Below the pieces are notes generated by a model. The model searched no databases and was not told where the DNA came from. It saw nothing but the letters and a program-made list of their open reading frames with translations. The position numbers and the translations under genes were made by a program. 64,000 bases of DNA, from positions 1 through 64,000 of the forward strand of contig JASANH010000419.1 of the NCBI GenBank assembly GCA_030248295.1, in the 5' to 3' direction. Below are positions 25,201 to 34,960 of the stretch, piece by piece. This stretch comes from Mesodorylaimus sp. YZB2_4 (taxonomy: Eukaryota > Nematoda > Enoplea > Dorylaimida > Dorylaimidae). Every line of letters begins with the position of its first letter. Position 1 is the first letter of the stretch.

Positions 25201-28200
25201 AACGAACTAAGCAGTTTTTTGAAGGATAGCAGTTTGAAAATGAGGAACATTAACTGATTATGTTGACAGGCGAGTGTCACCACCCAGCTTTAATTGGATT
25301 GAAAATGTGTATTGCGTGCGCAGCCTGTAACCTGCACTCGCACAAATTCAGTCAGTGCTGTAGTGCCTACATGAAGTGAAGCAGCGACTAATCTGATCTG
25401 ACTCCTGGATCAGATCCAGATCAAGATCAGATCGAGTTCAGGACCAGATCGGGAGCTGGATTCAAGATCACTACTGGATCGGTCAATGCTGGTGTCACAG
25501 TCGCTCATAAAGGTGTGCAGACAAATATATACCCCCAACAGACACTAGCTTCTGTGCATTGGACAAAGCTTTGCGGGTTTATAAGGCATAAAAACCAATG
25601 ACAGATGGGAAACTGCATGTTGTCGCTCATCCGCCCGATGAACGAGAAATTACAGCAGGCGGACTGGACCAGCGGTCTCCATGGAAAAACCAAGGCTGAG
25701 CGATCGACAATTTTCTCGTAATCTTCGCGCACACTTTTCCAATAAGTCATACATGGTCATGTTTATCTTTTTGTGTCCAATCATCCAATCCGAGCTCACC
25801 TAGGGCAACTGCCGTGGGCCCAAGTCAATTAAATGGTTGCCAAGGATGTGCAGTAAATTATCGATCTCTAATGAATTCAAATAACAAAATGGCGGGAAAT
25901 TGCGTATATGCAAACCCCCCCCCCCCCCCCCCATGTGTACTTCAAAGGCTGTCAGTTCATCCTAGTGCTCACCTTGCCATTTCAAGCGAGCACCTACAGT
26001 AGTTTACACTGGCTGTAAAAATTGCATTGACAACTGCATGCAAAAAATTGTAAGGTCGGAATACAACTGCGCTGTAATTTCATGAGGTGTGTGAACGATG
26101 TGCGCACACGAGGCCAGCCATGCTTTTGCAAAACGTCCTCAGAGTCTGCACAAAACCAAGCCATAATTTCTAGCCAAAACTGGCCCTTTGCTGCTGGAAA
26201 GGGTCTCGGGGACACTCGACCTGGTGTACATCCTGGCATGGTATCCAAATACCAACTTTACATTTTGCTGCCGAAAGCGCTACCAACCATTTATAAGCAA
26301 AGTATGGACGCTAAGGGGAACAATATGCAAATACAGTCTGCAGATTTTCCCGCCCTTTTCTAATTTAAAGTATTCTGGCGACAAAACTGCGATAGTGGCG
26401 ATAATTCACGTGTCCTTTGTAAATCCATAAACTCAGGGCAAGGATAGAACATTCTTTCTCGTCAGACTTTAGGGATCTTTTCCATGAGGCACGGAAGTGC
26501 AGAGGGAACATGCGCAGGCAGGGGCCCAGACACTTTAACAATTCTTACCTCCCAACCCCAGTGGAGTTGGCTTTGGACAGATGGCATCCTGGGGGCTTTG
26601 TTCATCTTCAAGTGCGGGGTTCGCGCTAAGCACACCACATCACACTGCACAAAAGGTTTTGGTAGGCTGCTTTCCCTGACGTTTCCAGGTTTTCCAAGAC
26701 TTTTGAAAAATTTTTCCCATGTTTTACCCACCCAGTACACGTTTTATTTGACCAAACTCTTTCTGTCCTTTCTTAAAACTCTTGTCGCGAAATATTCCAT
26801 TATTTTAGCTCTGGACCTGATCTATTGGCGAGACCCACGCAAGTCGGGCATTGTGTTTGGCACTACGTTGGTCCTCTTGCTGGCATTCTCCTATTTCAAT
26901 ATTGTCAGCGTCTTGTCTTATTTGGGTCTGATCGTCTTGGCGGCCACGTTGGGGTACCGTGTCTACGCGTCAGTGCAAGCCACCGTCAATAAGACTGAGC
27001 AGAAGAATCCCTTCCAGTAAGTGATGAGGGTTCGAATCCCGCTGGTGGCAATGTCTTTTGATATTTAGAATAACGGGGGATAAATGGTGGGATTGAGAGT
27101 GAGTAGGATAAGACAGTTCAAAGATCCTAGGCGTCCTGTCTGCTAAGCTATAGAAGCCGCATAATGTCATATTGGGCATATGTGAGTACTTATATGGACT
27201 CGGCCAGTCAGGGCCACAAGGAGAAAACGAAATGGAAACCATAAAAATAAGAGATGTGGGCACTAAATAAGAGAAACTTGTTCTCTGACATCAGAAGCGC
27301 TGGAACGGCAGAAGTCCCCCAAACTTGTCGAATCCAGGCGCCTGGACCCTAGCAGGGCTTACACAAGGCTGGGAAGCCTGGAGAAATGTAGGGGAAAATG
27401 GGAAGTGAGCTGAAAGCTGGAAAACTGTGATCGGTTGCATGCCGAGATTTCAAATTTTGAATTACCCGCCTTTTTTAAGTACCTGCGTTAAACCAGTTGA
27501 AATAGATTTAGTAATGCTGGCAAAATGTGAAAATAAGTAGGGAACACATGAAATTTTTGTCTCAAAATCATGAAAAATCATTTTCCACCCTGATGGTTTA
27601 TGATTGAACAATTTGCACCATTGCAACCTAGTTTACACTGCCTGCATGCAGTGTAGGCCTATTCGAAAGGCTTGCTTTGATGCAATTTCAAGTAAGCGCA
27701 AACTTTAGCCTCAAAAGTTTTTGGTGAGCCCATGACCGGTCCCAGTGGGCCCACCCTCGCCCATGTGTGACCAGCATGGTTTCAGGGCATACTTGGAGAA
27801 GCCAGTCGATTTGCAACACGAACGCGCGCACGACCACGTCGACACTGTGTTGAAGAATGTGAAAGAATTGATCAGCCATCTGCGACGCCTGTTCCTCGTC
27901 GAGGATGTTCGCGAATCGATCAAGTTCGGTCTTTTCCTCTGGGCTCTTACCTACGTTGGAGAATATGTGACCGGCACCACGCTGGTCATCCTGGGTAAGT
28001 TGTCTGCTCCATGGTTGATGGGCGGTCAAGCCCTTACACTGTGTGTTGGAACTGAGAGGGGTTCGATACCCAGTGGCTCTATTCCTTTTGCTTCGGGCAC
28101 CACCTGAAATGTTCTGATCTGATTGAAACGACCCGTTATCGATTCAGGAAGGGTTCAATCCCTTGTGGTCCCATCTCTTTTGGTCTTTCTCGGGGACTGA

Positions 28201-28398
28201 CCTGACACATCGGCTTGCATTTTAGACTTCATTGGTCTTTTCACATTACCCAAAATCTACGAATTATACCAACCGCAGATCGATAATTACTACAATGTGG
28301 CCGAACAAAAAGTCAAGCCAGTACTGGACAATGCTAAACAACAGTTGGACAAAGTGCCCTACTTGAACAGTAAGAAAGTAGCGGCCAAACAAGAATAA
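19233..28398 (+). CDS. Reticulon, long isoform
   Basis: Coding exons 19233-19585, 20284-20500, 20555-20882, 26809-27016, 27786-27994 and 28226-28398 join in phase to 495 aa. The first 300 residues are acidic and low-complexity (EGEEEEHAGEQE), as in long reticulons. The last 196 are a reticulon homology domain: LDLIYWRDPRKSGIVFG, hairpin 1 (to LGYRVY), a 66-residue-type loop, then hairpin 2 (ESIKFGLFLWALTYVGEYVT..LPKIYELYQ). Known: reticulons insert hairpins into the ER membrane, curve tubules and act with REEP proteins. There is no C-terminal di-lysine ER motif; the protein ends KKVAAKQE. The exon 1 donor GTTAGT and the end of exon 3 (phase 1 at 20882) were set by phase. The 5.9-kb fourth intron holds the promoter and first exon of a short isoform. 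Confidence 0.9.
23983..28398 (+). CDS. Reticulon, short isoform (alternative first exon)
   Basis: An alternative first exon, 23983-24139, begins MAEAIKSFFYYFYCLIDFIV and ends in phase 1 at a GTAAGA donor. That phase equals the phase of the third coding exon of the long form (end 20882), so both splice to the common exon at 26809. The product is 248 aa: 52 N-terminal residues with a hydrophobic stretch (VSVLAVLALYVYLAVDIL) fused to the same reticulon domain. Short and long reticulons made from separate promoters are the rule in animals. The extra hydrophobic stretch before the reticulon domain is unusual and could add a membrane contact. I see no clear TATA box upstream. Confidence 0.75.
25382..25491. 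mobile_element. Small CAGC..GCTG element rich in GATCAG repeats
   Basis: It starts CAGCGACTAATCTGATC and ends GGATCGGTCAATGCTG. The interior consists of GATCAGATC-like words. Its terminus resembles those of the elements at 16724 and 32188. No clear target duplication is seen. Confidence 0.45.
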
Positions 28399-28924
28399 GT
28401 TTAGATCAAGTAAACAATGTTAATTTTTCCATATTTTTCAGTGTAACATAATTTTCCAGTTTTCTTTTTTAAATCGATAATGGTGCGTTTTTTGAATAAT
28501 CCATTCTTTCAATCTTTTTCCACACCACCCATTTTTCCTCAGCTAAAATTCGGGCCTTAGAAAAGTTTCATCTTACATAATTTAATTACATAATTTTTCA
28601 TGTGGACTGCATGAAAGCGTACATAATTTGCTTTTTGGTGTGGGCTTTTAAAAATGTATGGTCTTTACTCAATCTAAGCTACTGCATAGCTTTGTTATGA
28701 GGGCTTGAATGTAGTAGGAATGCATAAGATGGAATTTTGATGGTAGGCATGGCGTGTGCATAAAATGACATACCTTAATGCGAGTAAACCTACGTGTAGC
28801 TTATGCGCGTGATCATAATTTCTGGATTTCAGCATGTCACACAGCAAACATAGTCTAGCCACTAGACATTTGATACTTGACACCAGAGGATTCTTCATAG
28901 CATAGGATAAACATTGATATATCA
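28399..28924. other. Intergenic, no gene seen
   Basis: AT-rich 3' flank of the reticulon gene. No conserved frame, RNA gene or repeat boundary is recognised before the satellite. Confidence 0.5.
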
Positions 28925-29893
28925 AAATGTGTCCAGGGATGTACCAATGTGTTCAGGGATATACCAAGTTTTTAATGAGATGTACCAGTATTTCCTATTA
29001 TGTGCCAGCATATTTGGATTATACTGATAAATTTGTAGGATGTACCGACTTATCCATCGGATATGCTGATATTTCCATAGGATATACTAATATATCCATA
29101 GGATATACTAACATATCCATCAGATATGTTCATACATCCATAGGATATACTAATATATCCATAGGATATACTGACTTATCCATCGGATATACTAATATAT
29201 CCATAGGATATACTAATATATCCATAGGATAAACTAATATAACCATAGGATATACTAACATATCCATCAGATATGCTCATACATCCATAGGATATACTAA
29301 TATAACCATAGGATATACTAACATATCCATCAGATATGCTCATACATCCATAGGATATACTAATATATCCATAGGATATACTAATATATCCATAGGATAT
29401 ACTAATATATCCATAGGATAAACTAATATAACCATAGGATATACTAACATATCCATCAGATATGCTCATACATCCATAGGATATACTAATATATCCATAG
29501 GATATACTGACTTATCCATCGGATATGCTGATATTTCCATAGGATATACTAATATATCCATAGGATATACTAACATATCCATAGGATATACTAACATATC
29601 CATCAGATATGTTCATACATCCATAGGATATACTAATATATCCATAGGATATACTGACTTATCCATCGGATATACTAATATATCCATAGGATATACTAAT
29701 ATATCCATAGGATATACTAACATATTCATCAGATATGTTCATACATCAATCTGATATACTAATATATCCATAGGATAAACTAATATAACCATAGGATATA
29801 CTAACATATACATCAGATATGCTCATACATCCATAGGATATACTAATATATCCATAGGATATACTCATACTCTATATCCATAGGATATCTACA
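28925..29893. repeat. 21-bp AT-rich satellite array, palindromic unit
   Basis: About 45 tandem units of 21 bp with core GGATATACTAATATATCC followed by ATA; GGATAT and ATATCC make each unit an imperfect palindrome. The first ~100 bp are degenerate. Variants (CATCGGATATGCTG, CATCAGATATGCTCATA, CATAGGATAAACTAATA) recur in blocks of three or more units, so there is a higher-order pattern. Because 21 is a multiple of three, long frames stay open on both strands; these are not genes. Confidence 0.92.
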
Positions 29894-29986
29894 GGCTGAA
29901 GCAACCAGGATTATCCGCAGGCGATACAAACATTTTTAATTGGACCAAGATCATGTGCCCACATTACTAAGCTGAATATTCGTCGC

Positions 29987-30274
29987 CTATAAAACATTCA
30001 ACATCCTTATATACCAGCTTACGAAACATTTGAAAAGATGGCGACAACAATTCGATATTTATGCAACAAAGTATTCCCTGATCGATCATGGACGAGACTG
30101 GCGAGGAATCTTGGCCAGCTCTCCAGACGAACCGAAAGGATTGTAAAAAAAGAAATTGTTAATTGGTTCGTCCTTCCGAGATACAGCCTGAAAAGAATCA
30201 TGCGTGAGGTTATGTGCTATACGTGTGTCTTTGAAGTAATGTCCTGGGAATCTTGCCAAACCTGCTTACTGTAA
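29987..30274 (+). CDS. Possible small gene, unknown product (TATA box plus short ORF)
   Basis: CTATAAAAC at 29987 lies 50 bp before an ATG at 30038 that opens a 78-codon frame (MATTIRYLCNKVFPDRSWTR..). The first 55 residues are basic and could be mitochondrial or nuclear. The end is Cys-rich (CYTC..CQTC), but a GTGAGG donor at 30204 may cut it off. I recognise no family. It sits between the satellite and the 3' end of SAE1. It may be chance. Confidence 0.3.
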
Positions 30275-30494
30275 GTTAGGGATCATCTAAGTATAGAAAT
30301 CGAGGCGGACGAGGAAAATTGGAAAAGATTTCTAAACTTTTAGTTTTCTAAACTCGAAAAACTGCGCAGGAAATTAACATACATTTAGCACGTAGCCTTA
30401 AAAATCTAATTTTCAAAGGGTTCTTCAGTAAACTTCAACCAGCCTTCAGCAAACTTAAATAGAGGTTGCGTGCTCAAGAAAGAAAAACGGTCCG

Positions 30495-33400
30495 TCAAGA
30501 CATTTTCTGCATCCTCATAGTTTTGTCAGACTACAAGGACCGGCATATATTCTCCCCCCCCCCCCCCCCAACTGTGTGACTGCCAGCGTTCACTATCAGA
30601 CCTTACTGTAGAGCCACAGACACACATTACATATCAGCCTACCCCTCGGGTGTCCTACCCAAGCCAGGCTAACTACTCTGGCCCTCACCTTGATTATTTC
30701 TTGTCCCAGAACACCACCCACAATCGAGCAGACGGCCGGCATTTGGTCAAGCAGCGAGCTTAAATGTAAAAACACTTGAACAAATTACAATCAAAAATTC
30801 TCTGCAGTTGATACTTGGCAAAATCCTCGAGCAGATCCAGTTTGATATCGCCTAATTGAGCTAATACAGCGTTCCTTTCTAAATTCAAAGCACGAATATC
30901 TTCCGTCTTCGTCGACATTTGAGGATTACGTTTGAATTGATGACGGAAACCGGCCGTAACAAAAACACACAGAAAATACATGCAGGCTTGGTCGAATAAA
31001 ATGTAACGTTAATGCGTTGCCTGCGGCGCAATATCCTGCTGTGATGTACTGTGCTAGCAACGACTGATAATTGCATTATCGGTTATCTGCCGATAATGTA
31101 CAGTAGATTTCTCCGTCAACGGGAGTTTTGGGCGAATGCAGGGTTTGCTGAGAGTGAATTGAATGTCGAGAAACAGCTACACATTCCATGCCAAAGCTTA
31201 TTTCCCGAGGACAGTCAGGGGCAACACTAATATATATTCTGGCGAAGTATGGGCAACGGGGGCCAAACCCCCCTACATCAGGTCCAGCAGGAAGGAAGCA
31301 AAAGCGATCAAACTGTATGTGGCTGGACCAAGCCCCGGCCTCCAAGCACAGGCCAACTGTCCAGCCAGCCTACAGTACTCTATGTAAACAGTCATATTAG
31401 TCATACAACTCACTCACTCAACTCGCCCAAACCTGACCTGACCTAACCTGCTCTGTCTCAAACGCAATCAGATCAGGCTTAGGCGATCTGATCTCCGCCC
31501 CCTCCCCCTTCTCCCACCTAATCCAGCCGACCTTGCCCACACTTGATTCTGACCAAAAGAGGGTTCATACAAGGTGCATAAAATGATTTTTATGAGTTTT
31601 CCAAGAAAAAATTTGATTTTTTTTCACGCTGTCACAACGCCAACTACTACTAAACCAATTTTTACTGATTTCTAGAATGATTATCCTTCGCTGATGGATC
31701 TGAATAAAATTCGACTTTCCCCAGAATATACATAAGGCGGGTGATTCAAAATTTGAAACGTCTAAATGTAGCTTCTCACAGCTTTCCCTGATTTTGGTTC
31801 CGAAATTACTATTTTCCAGACTTTTCTAGCCTTTTGTATATTTTAAATTCAAATTACCCACCCAAAATCTTGAAATTTCGAAAGATTTTAAATTATCTAT
31901 ATTATCGACCGATACTGACGATTGCCTTATCGGTCAGACCTGAATATTGTGTAATCCTTGCAAATTTTTTTGGCTTTTCAGGCTTTTACCTACTCCGTAT
32001 TCAGTACACACTCACTTTGAAGCAGGTAGAATCCAATGGGATACGGAGGCCTGGCCCGTCGACGTTTCAAACCGCTCGAACCAGCGTCAGAAGCGCTTTG
32101 AGCTTTCAGAGCTGCTTCCAAATCAGTAAAGGCCATCGTCTGAAATAAATCAGTCCTGTAGTCTCAACGGGCAGGCATCCCGATCCCCAGCATCGAACGA
32201 TCCGACCCCAGGCCAGGATCTCAATCCGGATCTGATCCAGGGACTTTCTTTGTGCCTTGGATCGGGATCTGACCCATCCAAACACTGGATCGGATCAGTC
32301 AATGCTGATCTAACCCGACCTAAGAAACCTCGAATCAATTCATTATCCCAATCCTACAACTATGACATGCGTTCCTGCCAACAAACCCTCAAAAAGTCGA
32401 ATACACCACAGTCGGCTTACCTTTCGCACAATCACCTTCTCTCGCTCCAGTTTCTGTTGTGGAGGATTATTTTCGGTTTGGCCTTCCGAGTACTTTGGAA
32501 CGGTGTCTCCTCCACTTGTAATGCATGAGCCAATATCCAATTTGGGCTTTTTGAAATCCGGTTCGTCATCCATTACGAGCTCATCGTCCAATCTGTTTGA
32601 CGCCGAAGTGCTTTTGGCCAAAAGTGGAGTGAGAATTTCGCTAAAATTGTAAAACGTAACGAAATGAAGTCTTTGGTCTGAAGCTGGTCTCTTTAATCCG
32701 GCCACAGGATGGTGAAAGTGGTAGGTCTAGGAGATTTGGTCCAAGCTGCTGCCCCACCCGAAATTTTGTTCTCCCTTCTTACCACGCATATTCATAATCG
32801 TTTCCAAGGTCGCTAAAACAATACCCGAACCAACCGAACACCGCACCCATTGAAAACATGGTTGGCTTTGTACTTTGGCGGCAAAATTTATTAATTTCCA
32901 AACACTCGACCATCGATCGATCCAAACAGCAAACCAAATCGTAGGTTCCAGTTAAAATTAATTGTTTGGCTTCTTCCAAAAGCTGTTTCGTCGGAATGTT
33001 TACAGTTTTCAATTGAACTAATGGATTTAACGATTGACAGCGAGCGGAAACTGCTTCCGTTCTCTACATAATTTGAAAAAGTTTTGGGCGGGAAATGCAA
33101 GACATCTAAAAATTTGAGTTTCCCATAAAAAACTTAGGCCTACCGGTTTATGCAAAGCTTTAGCTCGATCCAGGAGGCAATTCGTTTTCAAATCTAATTC
33201 GTCGATCGTTTGATCATCCAGCAAAGTCAAACATTTCAAACCGGCCAGCATAAGATTCTTCGCCAATTCCGCACCCACACCGGACAAACCAATAATGAGA
33301 ACAGATGAATTTTTCAATCTAAGAAAACGGTTTTTGCTGAACATGAAGCGTTTGAAGACGAAAACTTTTCAGTTCACAGTGCTTACCGATTTTGAGCTTC

Positions 33401-33502
33401 CAAACCCCACAATCGAATTTGCCGATCGTAAAGAGCTGCTTCTTCAGCCGTTATTTTATTGGCTACGGATGAATGCTCGATCATTTCTACGTTTCCACTC
33501 AT
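30495..33502 (-). CDS. SAE1: SUMO-activating enzyme subunit 1 (Aos1/SAE1)
   Basis: Complement exons 33387-33502, 33144-33318, 32783-33063, 32421-32640, 32016-32139, 30815-30986 and 30689-30758 join in phase to 386 codons. Landmarks: AALYDRQIRLWGLEAQNR at the N-terminus; a Rossmann-type glycine motif (LIIGLSGVGAELAKNLMLAG); LNPLV; GYCFSDLG; and near the end QMPAVCSIVGGVLGQEIIK, all characteristic of the E1-like ThiF fold of Aos1. It pairs with Uba2 to adenylate SUMO in the nucleus. The last exon is uncertain. A 36-bp exon at 30495-30530 fits the phase and supplies a stop, but lacks the usual C-terminal FFFFDG-type sequence, so the true end may lie elsewhere. The acceptor before the sixth exon (ACCAAG) has a poor pyrimidine tract but is the only AG that fits. 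Confidence 0.9.
32188..32307. mobile_element. Small CAGC..GCTG element rich in GGATC repeats (SAE1 intron 4)
   Basis: It runs from CAGCATCGAACGATCC to GGATCGGATCAGTCAATGCTG (key ends GGATCG and CAATGCTG). The interior is built of GGATCTGATCC-like words. It shares termini with the elements at 16724 and 25382. Confidence 0.5.
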
Positions 33503-34093
33503 TTCGAACTAAGAGTACTTCGAGCAAAAGACGAACCAGCTGAAATAATAAAAAATTCCGACAAAACTGAAATGAAAAATTGAACTTGGCATAGAAAGGA
33601 AAGAAACTGCGAACTGCAAGCAACAAGTCAAAATGGGCGGGCAAGCACACACTTTGCACAGCCTCAGCATTGCTATAAGTAGTTTGGGTTACTGTAGCTT
33701 CAAAAATTGAGCTTCAAAAATTTGAGTCCCCGCGATTACGGTAGCTTGGTCTGCTTATAGCAACTTCACACTTTATGAGTAAATCTGTTCGATCTTAGCG
33801 ATTCAAATTAACAAACAATTGAGATCATCGCAGGCGAGTATTTTTCATTTTCTTTTTAAAATTCATTTTCTTTTTTAAAGCAGTTTCTTTTCATGATTTC
33901 ATTCCCAGTAACTATTGTTATAAATACTGATCATTTCACTGATCGAATTCATCACATTAAATTATTTTGATTTTCATTTCAGCCAAACTTTGCATGAGAT
34001 CGGGCATAGATTTGCTTGATCCATGATGTATTGTTATTAGCAGCGTAGGCGGGAATTTCAAATTTAATGCGTTTTGTGTGCGCTGAGAAGGTG
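33503..34093. other. Intergenic upstream of SAE1, no gene seen
   Basis: AT-rich 5' flank of the SAE1 gene. No TATA box or other gene is identified. Confidence 0.45.
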
Positions 34094-34342
34094 TATTCAC
34101 CCAACGCGCTGACAGAAGCCGCAGAGTAGGGATGCCATTTGGCGCAAGAAATTTTTTTACCAGTTTTTCTTCACGCGAAAGAATCTTTTAAATTTTGGAA
34201 TTTGGGAAATTTCGGAATGGAATGGAATGGAACCATTCCAAAATTTAAAAGATTCTTTCGCGTGAAGAAAAACTGGTAAAAAAATTTCTTGCGCCAAATG
34301 GCACTCCTACTCTGCGGCTTCTGTCAGCGCGTTGGGTGAATA
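34094..34342. repeat. Near-perfect long hairpin (about 108-bp arms)
   Basis: The left arm, 34094-34201 (starting TATTCACCCAACGCGCTGAC), is inverted at 34232-34342 with only one or two differences (GGGATGCCATTTGG against CCAAATGGCACTCC). The ~30-bp centre holds the tandem pentamer GGAAT. Arms this alike indicate a recent foldback insertion or a source of long double-stranded RNA if transcribed. Confidence 0.88.
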
Positions 34343-34960
34343 GCGCGTGAGTAATCACTAATTTTAAAACTACAATTCAGAAAATTTGAAAAACCCGCGC
34401 GCTTTGGATCACCAAAGCGTCAATGCAACTCCCAAAATGAGTACTTGGTCATGAGCAGTCACTGGAGTCTTGAAATTTAAGCTGCACATGCATGGGCTGT
34501 GTTAGTCGGGACTCCTGCCAGAAAGTCTGTCTTACTTGAATGGACAATCTTTTTAGTCGACTTACAGTGAGCTCTGAAAATGATGGCCAGAGCAAGAATT
34601 TTATATGTACTTGATCTCAAACTGACTAGATGAAGTTTCCTACGCAAATTTGACATTCTGCAAATTTTTGAAGTAGGACAGGTCCAGCACAGGTCGACAT
34701 TCTATTTTGTGTGCTTTCTGTATGAAGGATGTGGACAGGGTGTGAAGAAATTTCAGGTTTAAAAAATTTCAGAGATGCGCTCGTGGGAGGTTCAAAGTTA
34801 AAAGCTTTTAACATGCTTAAATCAATCAATATTTCGACAAACCAGGCACGAAAATATGATATATCTTCCAAGTTAACAGTATGAACTAGGGGACGAGCAT
34901 CCAAGACAAATATGGCATGTGGTAAGGTTATTCGATCACCAATGTGGTCAACTTATTCGC

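Noticed and set aside
26484..26808. In-frame extension upstream of the first common reticulon exon
   Set aside because: A TTTTAG acceptor at 26808 and phase agreement with two upstream exons show that the exon starts at 26809; the preceding codons are intron.
28927..29469. Open frames on both strands (GYTNISI and SYGYISI repeats)
   Set aside because: Artefacts of a 21-bp satellite; no start context and no flanking exons.
28925..29893. CRISPR array
   Set aside because: The units are contiguous with no unique spacers, and the genome is eukaryotic.
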